From NCBI RefSeq assembly GCF_025465945.1, contig NZ_JANLNW010000080.1:186001-250000 (forward strand): DNA of 64,000 nucleotides. Reading direction: 5' to 3'. A program made the translations under genes and the position numbers. Under the pieces are notes generated by a model. The model made no database searches. It was not told where the DNA came from and saw nothing but the letters and a program-made list of their open reading frames with translations. Positions 43,520 through 53,222 of this stretch are shown in pieces. This DNA is from Pseudomonas sp. 6D_7.1_Bac1. Its GTDB lineage: Bacteria > Pseudomonadota > Gammaproteobacteria > Pseudomonadales > Pseudomonadaceae. The stretch's first letter is position 1; the number at the start of each line of letters is the position of its first letter.

Positions 43520-44705
43520 TTTTACCCTCCATGGAGTGTGCACTGGGTGCGATGTTTTTATCGCCGCGGGTCACGACGGGTGTGCTGGCTGCGACCACTG
43601 CCGCCCGTTTGGCTTGCCACCGTTGCTGTCGCGGTTTGAGGTGGTGCCAGAGCCGCAGGCCAAGGCCCAGCAGCAGCCCGCTGGGGCGCCAGGAGTAGAA
43701 GCTCCAGCGCCAGTGTTCGAGCTGCCCGGTCATGCGTTCATGCAGTTGATGGCGGGAGTTGTGAAGGCTCACCCGCGAGGCATCGATCCACGTCCAGCCT
43801 TCGTCCAGGCCCCAGCGAATCCACTCCTCAAGCAGCACCCGGCCACTGCCCAGATCGGCGTATTGCGGCAAGAACGCCAGGTTGTAGTCGTAGAGCCGAC
43901 CTTGCTCCAGCAGGCCGAGGCGATAGCTGATGCAACGCCCGTCCAGCTCCAGCACGACCACGCGTACCAGCCCCTGAGCGGCGAGGGCGGTAAAGGCGTC
44001 GTCCATCCATTGTCGGTGCCGGACGTCGGAGAAAATCCCGACACTTTCGTCACCTTTCCAGCTGACCGCCTCGACCTCGCTGATGGCGTGCAGCAAGGGC
44101 CTCATGCTCTGCGCGTCCGGGGTCAATCGCCGGACTTCGGCGCCACAGGCTGCAATGCGTTTGCGCGCCCGGCGCAGTTTGTAACGCGGATCACCGGAGA
44201 CTTCCTGACGGTCGTTGTCGCTGATCAGGTGCACCGGCACCCGGCAACTGATGCGATGCTCGCCCGTGGAACTGAGCAGCATCCATTGCGTCAGCACGCT
44301 TTCATGGTCCGGGTGTTGCGGCAGCTCGTTGAGTTGCAGCAACGCGTGCGGCAAGTGCCGGCGGATCTCCTTCAATGCCTGGCGGATGCTCTGTGCGTCC
44401 AGGCAGGCGAGCAGGACAATGCGGTCTGCGAGGGGATGGCCGAGGTGGTGCAAAACGCGAAATGACAGCCCCCCGAAACGTTCGCGCAAGGCGATCAGTG
44501 GCAGACACACGCAGAGCTGTTCGCCTTGCCAGCCCAGCAGCACGTGCAATGTCGCGCCGCGTTGTAGCGAACGTTCGGCGGCACACAACCAGGCCAGCGT
44601 GTTGAACGGCGTATGATCCGTCACCCGCTGGCGCAAGGCATCAAAGGCTGTGGCCGGAAAGTCTGCGGCACAGAGCGACGCGCGCCATTCGAATCGCACC
44701 GCCAT
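43491..44705 (-). CDS. BioF2-like GNAT acetyltransferase
   Basis: 404-residue protein with two GNAT-like halves, as in PF13480 (CelD/BcsL-type) proteins of polysaccharide loci. The C-terminal half contains LELDGRCISYRLGLLEQGRLYDY and the acyl-CoA-type loop near GSGRVLLEEWIRW. It should acylate a sugar nucleotide or lipid-linked sugar. The ATG at 44705 lies six bases after the stop of the upstream gene. Confidence 0.8.
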   Translation of the reverse strand: MAVRFEWRASLCAADFPATAFDALRQRVTDHTPFNTLAWLCAAERSLQRGATLHVLLGWQGEQLCVCLPLIALRERFGGLSFRVLHHLGHPLADRIVLLACLDAQSIRQALKEIRRHLPHALLQLNELPQHPDHESVLTQWMLLSSTGEHRISCRVPVHLISDNDRQEVSGDPRYKLRRARKRIAACGAEVRRLTPDAQSMRPLLHAISEVEAVSWKGDESVGIFSDVRHRQWMDDAFTALAAQGLVRVVVLELDGRCISYRLGLLEQGRLYDYNLAFLPQYADLGSGRVLLEEWIRWGLDEGWTWIDASRVSLHNSRHQLHERMTGQLEHWRWSFYSWRPSGLLLGLGLRLWHHLKPRQQRWQAKRAAVVAASTPVVTRGDKNIAPSAHSMEGKNASPSHSQR

Positions 44706-44710
44706 GACCG

Positions 44711-45400
44711 TCAGGCTGCCGGAGCTGCGACGGTGGACGGCGACGGTTTGCGCAAAGCGTCCAGGCGCGAGCCGCTGTAGCGGGTCTCGCGGTAGAACCG
44801 CCAGCGGCCGAACAGACCATACACATTCATGATCCGCCCTTGTTCCTGATAACCCATGCGCAGGTGTAGCTTCAGCGCCGGAATGTTGTGGAACTCGCAC
44901 ACATCCACCACCTTGTTGCAGCCCTGTTCCTGCATGGCTTTCCACAGGTTCAGTTGCAGGTCGACCGACAGCGTGGTGCCCCAATAGGCGCGGGTCAGTT
45001 CACCGCCGAACTCGAAGAACTCACCTTCTTTGACCGGGAACCAGCAGCCGTAGTAGTGCCGGTCATGGTAGTCGCGTGCGCTGGCCCAGATGAACGAGAC
45101 CGCATCGCCTTTATCGTCCAGGTACATGTGCCCAGTGTGCCCTTCGTCGGCCAGTTCGCGCATGGTTTCCACGCGGTCGCCGAAGTAGGTGGCAAAGGCC
45201 CCGGCGTTTTGAGTGGTGATGGTTTCCTGGCGCAACGGCGGGTAAGGCTTGAGGGTGTGCGGGGGCACCGGGCTGACCAGGTCGCGCTCCATCCAGAGCA
45301 GTTCCCAATGAAAAAACACATAACGCTTCCACAAGGTGTTGAAGGTGGCGCGCAGGCCTTTTTGTTTGATGCGTTGATTGAGTTTCTGCAATGCGCTCAT
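44711..45400 (-). CDS. GNAT-like acetyltransferase in the EPS operon
   Basis: 229-residue paralogue of the gene at 41203. Conserved blocks: WKRYVFFHWELLWMERDLVS, FGDRVETMRELA, HTGHMYLDDKGDAVSFIW, EFFEFGGELTRAYWGTTLSV and IPALKLHLRMGYQEQGR. AGGAGGCAAC precedes the ATG. Follows the glycosidase-like gene by 100 bases. Likely acetylates a sugar intermediate of the polymer. Confidence 0.75.
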   Translation of the reverse strand: MSALQKLNQRIKQKGLRATFNTLWKRYVFFHWELLWMERDLVSPVPPHTLKPYPPLRQETITTQNAGAFATYFGDRVETMRELADEGHTGHMYLDDKGDAVSFIWASARDYHDRHYYGCWFPVKEGEFFEFGGELTRAYWGTTLSVDLQLNLWKAMQEQGCNKVVDVCEFHNIPALKLHLRMGYQEQGRIMNVYGLFGRWRFYRETRYSGSRLDALRKPSPSTVAAPAA

Positions 45401-45500
45401 GTTGCCTCCTGATGGGGCCCGCCGTCTGCGAGGGCAGTGACAGCGGGACGACGCAACGCGTGGCGGGATGCCGACGTGATCAGACATTCAACGGAGCGTT

Positions 45501-47438
45501 TCATGAGGCGCTCCAGCTCAAGGCGAACAAGGTTTCGCCGGGCACTTCAAAACTGACCCGGCCCTGCTGGCAGCGATAGGTCGCGGGTTGGCTGCGGCTA
45601 TCGGCGCCGAAATACACCAGTACACCCTTGCTCAACGGGCACAGGGATTTCTCGCCACCGAGGCTGACGTGCTGCATGCGAGTGCCTTTGTTGACACCCA
45701 GCAGGCCGCGCTGTTTTTGCGCGGACATGGCCAGCACGTCGACTTCGAAGGCGTCGTTGTCCAGGCGCAGCACGTTGTCCAGCCAGTGTTGCTGGATGAA
45801 CTGTTGCGCCAGACCGACCGGCTTCAACTCGAAACGATCATCACCGACTACCCGCAGCATGCCTTTTGGGTAGTCCGGCTCATCGGCGGCCTGGAACCAG
45901 TTAAGCATGTCGAGCAGCCCGTCCTGAGCCGAGTTGATCACCACCGAAGCCCACCACAGCGAGGCGAAATGGGTTTCCTGGTCGTACGGGCTGAGGCTTG
46001 AGCCGCTGGAAATATTGGTCTGGTCCAGCAGCAGGGCCTTGCGTGGCCGACCGTGTTGATCGAGGCCGACCAGCTCGGCGGCGCGGCGCACACTGTCGCG
46101 GTAGACACGGGTGGCCAGCAGGTTGCGGATCATCCATTCATGCCAGGCCAGGGCATCGATCTTGTCGCCCGACTCACTCAGCAGGCGCCGCGCCCAGTCG
46201 ATACCACGCTTATCGGCGGCGTTATCGGCAAACGGTCCGTTGATCAACCGCGAACTGGCCGGCATGGCAATGCGTACCCCGGCCTTGAAGTTGGCAGGAT
46301 CGCCATGCACCTGTCGGGCCATGCTGTTGAAGAGGGTTTGATAGCTGGCAAAGTCAGGGTAGTTGAGGTTTGGCTCATCGGCGAACGCAATGTAGTGCAG
46401 GCCCTTGCTGCCGAGCGCTCGGGTGGCGGCGAGCCAGGCGTCGAGGCCGGCATTGCTGACAACATCCGCGTGCAGGTCGGCTTTGCGTTGGGTGCCGGCG
46501 AGCAGGGTGATGTCCTGGGTGATGCCGAAACGGTCTTGATACAGCTGGCGGAAGCTGTTCTCGAACTGCGGTTTTTTCGCCGTCACGTCGACGAAGCTGT
46601 AGTAGCTGGCGGCGCGGGGTTTGAGTGCATCAAGCACGGAGTAGCTGCTGGGCGGCGGTGACACGTAGGGCAGGGCGATGCCCAGGTTTGGCGTTCTGCC
46701 GACGACCTGCGCATGCAGTGTGAGCCGGGTCTGGCCGTCGTCCTGGCGCAAGGGCTTGAGCTGTTGTGGATTTTGCGCGAACAGATTGGCAGTGCCGTCG
46801 AGCCAGAACGCGACCTTGCCACTGTCTTGCAAGCGCAGACGCCAGACCTGTTCAACGCTGTCAGTGGGCAGCGCGACCTGATCGAACTGCCAATAACCGC
46901 GATAGGGTTTCAGCGCCAGGTTGAGCTGTTTGCCATCCGCCACACGCTGCGCTTGCAGCGCCGTGACGCCGCCATGGAATTTGCCGGCGAGTACCGCGTG
47001 CTCAAAGGGCGCGACCTTGAAGTACAGCTCGTCGCCATCCCGGGTTTCAGCACTGAAGTGGACCTTGGCCGGGGCGAATAGCGCGACTGTACGTTCATCG
47101 TGCTCCACCTGATAGCGGCGAAAACTGTAGCCGGGGATCTCCAGTCGATAACTGGCGGCACTCGGCGCCAGCGGCCAGCTTTGGCTGCCACGGGTCTCGT
47201 TGGCGGCGATCTGCCGTTGGCCTTTCAAATTGCCTTGGCCGTCGAGCAGGTACAACTGCTCTTCGTTGGCCTGCGCCTGCCAGGCCGGAACCCAGCGCAC
47301 GGTCAGGGTGTCGGGGCGATCCGCTTGCAGGTACAGGCTGCCGTCGCGGATATCGGCCCAGCGCATCGGCGCTGCATGAGCACTGAGCCCAAGGCTGAGA
47401 CCGAGCCCCAGACCGACCAGCAGCACGAGGCGTTTCAT
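45501..47438 (-). CDS. Secreted glycoside-hydrolase-like protein of the EPS locus
   Basis: 645-residue exported protein with a signal peptide (residues about 1-22) and a long beta-rich N-terminal half, then an (alpha/beta)8-like half reminiscent of PslG and clan GH-A enzymes. The expected acid/base motif NEP appears as IAFADEPNL, and the segment LLLDQTNISSG sits where a nucleophile-bearing TExN would be expected, with Gln in place of Glu. It may bind or trim the polymer in the periplasm, or be catalytically weak. Its ATG overlaps the flippase stop by four bases. Confidence 0.7.
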   Translation of the reverse strand: MKRLVLLVGLGLGLSLGLSAHAAPMRWADIRDGSLYLQADRPDTLTVRWVPAWQAQANEEQLYLLDGQGNLKGQRQIAANETRGSQSWPLAPSAASYRLEIPGYSFRRYQVEHDERTVALFAPAKVHFSAETRDGDELYFKVAPFEHAVLAGKFHGGVTALQAQRVADGKQLNLALKPYRGYWQFDQVALPTDSVEQVWRLRLQDSGKVAFWLDGTANLFAQNPQQLKPLRQDDGQTRLTLHAQVVGRTPNLGIALPYVSPPPSSYSVLDALKPRAASYYSFVDVTAKKPQFENSFRQLYQDRFGITQDITLLAGTQRKADLHADVVSNAGLDAWLAATRALGSKGLHYIAFADEPNLNYPDFASYQTLFNSMARQVHGDPANFKAGVRIAMPASSRLINGPFADNAADKRGIDWARRLLSESGDKIDALAWHEWMIRNLLATRVYRDSVRRAAELVGLDQHGRPRKALLLDQTNISSGSSLSPYDQETHFASLWWASVVINSAQDGLLDMLNWFQAADEPDYPKGMLRVVGDDRFELKPVGLAQQFIQQHWLDNVLRLDNDAFEVDVLAMSAQKQRGLLGVNKGTRMQHVSLGGEKSLCPLSKGVLVYFGADSRSQPATYRCQQGRVSFEVPGETLFALSWSAS

Positions 47439-48739
47439 GCGGATTTGCGCATCAGCATCTGACGCATCGGTGCCAGATCGCTGGGCAGGATGATCAGGGT
47501 TTGCCACACCGGCACGCCACTGAGCCGGCAATACAGAACCAGCAGGGCGATGGTCACGGCAAGGTAGGCAATCGACGATGCTGCGCCAGCACCGACGATG
47601 CCGTAGCGGGGAATCAGCAGCAGGTTCAGCGCCAGGTTGAGCAAGGCGCCGGCACCCATCAGCAGCGAGACGCTGCCGGGGCGATTTTTGCCCAGGAGGT
47701 CCAGGCGCAGGATGCTCGCGTAGCACAGCCCGAGCAGCCCCGGCAGCAAGGCCAGCAGCGCTGGGTACGCCGGTTGATAGGCTACGCCGAACAGGGTGAC
47801 GATCAACCATTCACCAATCAGCGCCATGCTCAGGCAGGCACCGAGCATCACCGTAGCGGTCAGGCGTAGCGCCAGTGGGGTCAGGCGCTCGATGCCCTGT
47901 TCCTGCTGCAGCAGGCGTTTCATTAGCGGCGTGGTGACGGCTTCCGGAACGATCAGCAGCAATTCGGCGGCGGCGCTGGCCATCGCGTAATGCCCCAGTG
48001 CGGTGCTGCCCAGCAAGGCGCCGATGAACAGGTAGTCGGAACGCAGAATCACTTGTTGGAACAGCAGGTCCGGATGGCTTCTGGCACTGTAGCGCAGCAG
48101 TTCATTTTGCCCGGCGCGATCCCATTGCAGTTGCAGCGGATTATCGCGCTTGAGCCAGACCCAGCCGGCCAGCACCACCAGGCTGAGACCCGTCAGCCAA
48201 CTGATCAGCGCCGCTTCCAGCGCGGCGCTCTTCCACATCCAGAACAACGCGAGAAACAGCAGCAGCGGCGCCAGCGATTCCACCAGCCGTAAGGCGTTGA
48301 ACGCGACCACGCCGCCGGAGGCATTGTGCAAGGTCAGCAGGCCACTCTTGAGTACCGTCAGTGGCACCGCCAGCAGCAACAGCCAGGCGAGCAAACCGAG
48401 TTGAAGGGTGATGTCCAGTTCACTGCCGAATTCACTCATCAGCGCCACCACCAGCAACGTCAGCAAACCGGCCAGCAGACAACCGAACACCAGCACCTGA
48501 CTGAGTAACAGGCCCATGGGCCGTTGCTTCGCCGCCTGATAACCGACCGCCGAGTTCAGGCCGCCGCTGGTGGCGGCGCTGATCAGGTCGGGCAGGGTGC
48601 TGAGCAGGGCGAACAACCCGCGCTCGCTGGGCCCGAGGATCCGCGCCAGCAGCACGTTGCGCAGCAAACGCAGGCCGATCATCGCCAGTTTGGTGCCCAT
48701 GCTCAGCGCCAGGTGTTTGAGGTAATGGCTGCGGCTCAT
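47435..48739 (-). CDS. Polysaccharide flippase (Wzx, MATE-like)
   Basis: 434-residue protein with about twelve hydrophobic segments of the MVF/polysaccharide-transport type; the N-terminus LRLLRNVLLARILGPSERGLF is typical. It flips the lipid-linked repeat unit across the inner membrane. GGGAG precedes the ATG at 48739, which overlaps the upstream deacetylase stop by one base (TGATG). Confidence 0.9.
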   Translation of the reverse strand: MSRSHYLKHLALSMGTKLAMIGLRLLRNVLLARILGPSERGLFALLSTLPDLISAATSGGLNSAVGYQAAKQRPMGLLLSQVLVFGCLLAGLLTLLVVALMSEFGSELDITLQLGLLAWLLLLAVPLTVLKSGLLTLHNASGGVVAFNALRLVESLAPLLLFLALFWMWKSAALEAALISWLTGLSLVVLAGWVWLKRDNPLQLQWDRAGQNELLRYSARSHPDLLFQQVILRSDYLFIGALLGSTALGHYAMASAAAELLLIVPEAVTTPLMKRLLQQEQGIERLTPLALRLTATVMLGACLSMALIGEWLIVTLFGVAYQPAYPALLALLPGLLGLCYASILRLDLLGKNRPGSVSLLMGAGALLNLALNLLLIPRYGIVGAGAASSIAYLAVTIALLVLYCRLSGVPVWQTLIILPSDLAPMRQMLMRKSA

Positions 48740-49746
48740 CAACGACTCCCTTGGCTGATGCGCCAGGCCAGCAGTTCCGGGCGACTGGCATTGCGCTGGC
48801 TGACGCCGAAACGCGGCAGCGCCAATGGATCGCCGGTGCCCCGATAGAGACCGCTGCCGGTGCCCAAGGCGTACGGATACCGGTGCGCCGCCAAATGCTG
48901 GCGAACTCGCTGATCATGGTCACCGTTGGGGTAGCAGTAAACCGGCAGCGGTTGCTGACACCCATTGAGCAAGGCCTCGTGGCTGCGGCTCAGCTCCTGA
49001 TCCAGGCACTGATCGTCGAGCCGGGTGAGCATCGCGTGGCTGGCGCCGTGGGGGCCGAAGCTGATCAGCCCGGAGTTCTCCAGATCGCGGACTTGTTGCC
49101 AGTCCAATGCTTGCGGCAAGGACTCTTCGGGGCAGCTGTCGGTGAGTTGGCTGAGGGTGTCCGCCGAGAGGTCTTTCAGGCTTTGCAGGTAATGCGCCAG
49201 CGCCACGCTGCGGCGCTGCTCATCAGGCTCAATGAGGAAGGCGTAGGGCAATGGCCGACCGAGCCGCTGCACGTAGTCAATCAAGCGTTGCCGCGCAGTA
49301 GTGCCGTGGCTGCCCCAGAGGGTTTCTCCGAGGCTTTCCCACCAGAAGCGCTGGCGGCTGCCAATGAAGTCGGTGGACAGAAAAATACTCGCCGGCACCT
49401 GATGCCGTTGCAGCAACGGGAAGGCATGCAGCGCGTTGTCCCGCCAGCCGTCATCGAAGGTCAGGGCCACCCGTGGTCGTGTTGCAGCACTCGGTGTGGC
49501 GTCCGATTGCAGCAGCGCCATCAGCGGCACGCAGTCAAAATACCGCTTCAGCCAACCGAGCAAATGATTGAACGCCTGCGGGCCGACGCACAGTTCATTG
49601 CGGTGCGGCAGTGCCGCCGCATGATCGTCGGCCAGCACCCGGTGCAGCATCAGGATCACCCCGGCGCCGCGCAGCCGGCTACGTCCCAAGGGGGAGTTGA
49701 GGTACAGCCAGCCACCGGTGCGCTTGAACAGTTGCTTGATCGGCAT
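48739..49746 (-). CDS. Polysaccharide deacetylase (NodB fold)
   Basis: 335-residue NodB-type deacetylase. Motif 1 is VALTFDDGWRDNA, and the metal histidines are in FGPHGASHAML; the barrel ends near residue 290. No signal peptide, so it may act on the lipid-linked repeat unit in the cytoplasm. The ATG at 49746 is preceded by GAGAGTG; the open frame to 49974 belongs to the glycosyltransferase on the same strand. It sits between glycosyltransferase and flippase genes. Confidence 0.87.
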   Translation of the reverse strand: MPIKQLFKRTGGWLYLNSPLGRSRLRGAGVILMLHRVLADDHAAALPHRNELCVGPQAFNHLLGWLKRYFDCVPLMALLQSDATPSAATRPRVALTFDDGWRDNALHAFPLLQRHQVPASIFLSTDFIGSRQRFWWESLGETLWGSHGTTARQRLIDYVQRLGRPLPYAFLIEPDEQRRSVALAHYLQSLKDLSADTLSQLTDSCPEESLPQALDWQQVRDLENSGLISFGPHGASHAMLTRLDDQCLDQELSRSHEALLNGCQQPLPVYCYPNGDHDQRVRQHLAAHRYPYALGTGSGLYRGTGDPLALPRFGVSQRNASRPELLAWRISQGSR

Positions 49747-49757
49747 GGGTGGCACTC

Positions 49758-50894
49758 TCAGCGATTCTGCTCGGGGTTCCATTGACGATACCGCCGGCCA
49801 CGCAGGAACTGCCACAGACCGATACTCATGCCGGCCAGGGTCACCAGTAAAAAAGCGGCGAGGCGAAAGGGTTTTGGCAAACGGTGTTGCACATCCAAAA
49901 GGCCAGCGATGGCCACGGCGTAACTGATAAGTTGGCCGATCAGCGTCAGGCGATAGAACGCGTGTTCGTCCCACAGCCAGAAATTGCTCAGCAGCAAGGG
50001 CAACAGGAGAATCGGCGCCAGCCGTCGAATCAGTTTGTGGCTGATCAGCGCCAACGCATACAGCCCATGACGCATCGGGTTGAGCAGCTCGCGGCGCTGG
50101 GCCAGGCTTTGCAGGCCGCCGACGGTCACCCGTTGGCGACGGCGAAACTGTTTGTCGGCTTCATCGACGCCCTGGTCGATCACCACCGCAGCCGGTACAT
50201 AGACAATCTGCTTGAAGGCCACGGGCGCACAGGTGCTGACGAAGAAATCGTCGTTGACCTCCGGCGGAATCTCTTGAAACAGCTCGCGGCGCAAGGCGAG
50301 CAGGGCGCCGTCGGCGGACACCATGCAGCCGGTGCGATTCTCCACGCGGCGCAACCAGCCTTCGTAATGCCGATACAGGCTGTCGCCCAGGCTCAAACCT
50401 TTACCAGGACGCGGGATGATCATGTGTCCGGCGCAGGCACCGACGCGCGGGTCGCTCAGCGGCGCAAGCAAGTGCCTGAGGGTGTCGGTGGACCATTGGT
50501 TATCGGCGTCGGTGAATACCAGCACTTCACCGTGGCTCAGGGCGACGGCGGCATTGAGTGTGGCGGCCTTGCCCTGGCGCGGCAGGTCGAGCACGGTAAC
50601 GCGCGAATCCTCCACCCGCTGCGCGCAGGCCACTGTGTCGTCGCTGGAGCCGTCGCTGGCCAGAATGATGTGCAGCGACTGCGCAAGGTAATCCTGGGCA
50701 AGCACGGTGCGCAGTTTCTCTTCGATATACCGGGCTTCGTTGTGCGCGGCGATCACGATGCACACCGTCATCGGCTCGGCGCTTTGGTGGCGACGCGCCG
50801 CGAAAAACGGCGACAGCAGAGTCAGCAGCAACGGGTATCCCAGGTAGGCGTATACCGGTAACAACAGGCACAACCAGAAAATGAGTTCAGCCAC
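49758..50894 (-). CDS. Family 2 glycosyltransferase
   Basis: 378-residue membrane-linked GT2 enzyme. An N-terminal hydrophobic segment is followed by the GT-A domain with ASDGSSDDTV, FTDADNQWST (the DXD-type site) and the RRRQR loop (QXXRW-like), then four C-terminal hydrophobic segments. It extends the repeat unit. The start is a GTG with AGGAGACC upstream, overlapping the preceding GT2 gene by eight bases. Confidence 0.9.
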   Translation of the reverse strand: MAELIFWLCLLLPVYAYLGYPLLLTLLSPFFAARRHQSAEPMTVCIVIAAHNEARYIEEKLRTVLAQDYLAQSLHIILASDGSSDDTVACAQRVEDSRVTVLDLPRQGKAATLNAAVALSHGEVLVFTDADNQWSTDTLRHLLAPLSDPRVGACAGHMIIPRPGKGLSLGDSLYRHYEGWLRRVENRTGCMVSADGALLALRRELFQEIPPEVNDDFFVSTCAPVAFKQIVYVPAAVVIDQGVDEADKQFRRRQRVTVGGLQSLAQRRELLNPMRHGLYALALISHKLIRRLAPILLLPLLLSNFWLWDEHAFYRLTLIGQLISYAVAIAGLLDVQHRLPKPFRLAAFLLVTLAGMSIGLWQFLRGRRYRQWNPEQNR

Positions 50895-51855
50895 GGGCAG
50901 GTCTCCTGGCGTTCCAATGACAGAGGCTGAGGACGAAGGCCGCGCCGGTCAGGTGCAGACGCAACCAGTGCAGGCCCCAGAGTTGCAGGGTCAAACCGAG
51001 GTCGTGGTGTTTCAGGCTCTGGCGCAGGCTCAGCGCCAGTGCCGGCAAGCTGCTGATCAGCAAAAACGCCAGGGCCAGGTGGGGCATAGCGTCGAGCAGT
51101 GCCGCAATGGCCATGCCGTCCAGTACCCAGGCGACGATCGAGAGCAGGGGGAAACGCAGCAAGCGCAGGCTCACACCATGGCTGCGCAGCAGTTGCAGAT
51201 GACTGCCCTGGCGCCACAGTTCCTTGCCCAGCCACTCGCTCCAGCTGCACTCGTAACCCCAGTGCAACGCCATGCTTTCGTTGACGGCCATTAACCGTGC
51301 GCCGGCCTTGCCCAGGCGCAGGGTCAAGTCCTTGTCTTCGCCGGTGCGCAGCTCTTCGTTGAAGCCGCCGACACGCACGAACCATGCGCGGGGCATCAAC
51401 AGGTTGGCGGACGGTAGCCATTGCACCTGAATCGTCGACTGACCACTGGCTTGCTCGGTGCGGCGTTGCCAGGCATGGGCAAACCACGGCGCCTGAAAGG
51501 GTGTTTGCAGGTCCAGCGCGAGCACATCGGCCTGGCCGCTGGACTGCAGGTCCATCAGCAGCGTCAGCCAGTTTTGCGGCATCTCGATGTCGGCATCGAG
51601 GAACGCCAGCCAGTCGCCAGTGGCCAGAGTCGCGCCGCGATTGCGCAAGGCGCCGATCTGCAGACCGGGCAGGCTCAGCACTTGGGCGCCGAGGCTTCGG
51701 GCGATCTGCGGCCCCTGATCCTGGGAGCCGTTGTCGACCACGATCAGTTCGCACTCAAGACCGGCGACTTTCGCCGCCATGCGTGCGGCCTGCAAGGTCC
51801 GGGCGATGTGTTTCGCCTCGTTGTACATCGGGACGACGACGCTGATGCGGCTCAT
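50887..51855 (-). CDS. Family 2 glycosyltransferase with C-terminal membrane segments
   Basis: 322-residue GT2 enzyme. RISVVVPMYNEAKHIAR opens the GT-A domain, with VDNGSQDQG, FLDADIEM (DXD) and GEDKDLTLRLG, and two to three hydrophobic segments near the C-terminus. The ATG at 51855 overlaps the polymerase gene stop as ATGA. Donor and linkage cannot be read. Confidence 0.9.
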   Translation of the reverse strand: MSRISVVVPMYNEAKHIARTLQAARMAAKVAGLECELIVVDNGSQDQGPQIARSLGAQVLSLPGLQIGALRNRGATLATGDWLAFLDADIEMPQNWLTLLMDLQSSGQADVLALDLQTPFQAPWFAHAWQRRTEQASGQSTIQVQWLPSANLLMPRAWFVRVGGFNEELRTGEDKDLTLRLGKAGARLMAVNESMALHWGYECSWSEWLGKELWRQGSHLQLLRSHGVSLRLLRFPLLSIVAWVLDGMAIAALLDAMPHLALAFLLISSLPALALSLRQSLKHHDLGLTLQLWGLHWLRLHLTGAAFVLSLCHWNARRPARG

Positions 51856-53222
51856 GCCTGGCGCTCCGGCAGCGGGCTTTGCTCGGCCTTCAGGCGCAGC
51901 ACCCAGGACAGCGCGAGCATGATCCACAGGTACTTCTGGTTCGGTGCGCTGAGGAACATCAAAAACACAGTCAGCGACAGCAGGCTCATGCCCAGGTGCG
52001 TGATCAGGTCCGCCTGTTCCCATTCATGGCGTTTGAGCCAGGCACTGCGGGCGCGCTGCATATTGAACAGGCCCATGCCGAGCAGGCCGACAAACAGCAA
52101 GCCGGCCGGGATACCGAGCTCGCTGAAAATCTCCAGGTAGGTGTTGTGGGCACGGCGATACAGGTCGCCGGCCTTGCGGTTGGGCGAGAACGCCATGGCG
52201 TAGCCGGTGGTCGCGTAGTGCAGCGGGAACGTTCCGGGACCGGAACCGAGCAGCGGGTTCTCGCGGATCATCTGGCCACCGACCACGATGTACGAAGCGC
52301 GGCGCCCTAGGGATTCGTCGTTGTGACCGCTGGCGCCGGCACTCAGCACGCTCAACGACTGAATGCGCGCTACGTAGCCGGCCGGCATCACGTAGATCGC
52401 CAGAGGAATCAGGATCGCCGCGCCAAGCATCGCGAACCCCAGGTGGCGCGGACGAATGCGCGGCAACTGGGCGCGGTAGTGGTAGAAGCCAATCATCAGG
52501 CTGACGAGCAGCACCACCAGTCCGGAGCGCGATTCGGTCTTGGTCATGCCACCGAACAGCAGCACGCAGCAACCGAACCAGAACAACCGATGCAACAGGT
52601 TCGGGCTCTTGAGCACCAGCAGTAGCGCCTGCGGAATGGCAAAAACAATCAGCATGGCAAAGGCATTCGGGTCTTCCAGCAGACCGGCGGCGCGGCCCTG
52701 ATCCTGGTACTTGCTGGAGAACATCGCGAGGATGCAGGTCAACGTCACGCTGAGGGTCGACAACCGGCAGAACATCATCAGGTTCACTTCGCGGCCAATC
52801 AGCAAGGTGATCACGAACAGCACTAGGCCGACGCTCAGTTCGCGCAAGTGAACCAGGGACATGCCCAGGTTATCGGTCACCAGCATGCTCAGAAAGTACA
52901 GCACCAGGAACCACGCCAGAAATCGCCAGAGGTTGCTGCGCAAGCGATCGGACGGCAGTTGATGCAGCGCCAGTTGCAGCATCAGGATCAGGGCCAGCGA
53001 GGCACCGACGAGTTTCGACCCGGACAGCATGCTGTCCTTGAACAGACCTTCGAACGGCACCAGCGCGACGATCCCCAGCAGCCCCCAGGCCGGGCGTCGA
53101 TACAGCGCCGCCACACCCACCAGCGCCAGCACCGCACCGGGTGCCAGGTACGGCCAGGGGCTGGCCAACAAAATCAGACACGCCAGCCCGAATAGGCTGA
53201 CCACCGACAGAGGAAAAATCAT
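51852..53222 (-). CDS. O-antigen ligase family protein (Wzy-type polymerase)
   Basis: 456-residue inner-membrane protein with about eleven hydrophobic segments and a large periplasmic loop (GRRASYIVVGGQMIRENPLL...GPGTFPLHY, with the conserved AHNTYLEIFSE). In a Wzx/Wzy locus this is the polymerase that joins repeat units. Overlaps the next gene by four bases. Confidence 0.87.
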   Translation of the reverse strand: MIFPLSVVSLFGLACLILLASPWPYLAPGAVLALVGVAALYRRPAWGLLGIVALVPFEGLFKDSMLSGSKLVGASLALILMLQLALHQLPSDRLRSNLWRFLAWFLVLYFLSMLVTDNLGMSLVHLRELSVGLVLFVITLLIGREVNLMMFCRLSTLSVTLTCILAMFSSKYQDQGRAAGLLEDPNAFAMLIVFAIPQALLLVLKSPNLLHRLFWFGCCVLLFGGMTKTESRSGLVVLLVSLMIGFYHYRAQLPRIRPRHLGFAMLGAAILIPLAIYVMPAGYVARIQSLSVLSAGASGHNDESLGRRASYIVVGGQMIRENPLLGSGPGTFPLHYATTGYAMAFSPNRKAGDLYRRAHNTYLEIFSELGIPAGLLFVGLLGMGLFNMQRARSAWLKRHEWEQADLITHLGMSLLSLTVFLMFLSAPNQKYLWIMLALSWVLRLKAEQSPLPERQA

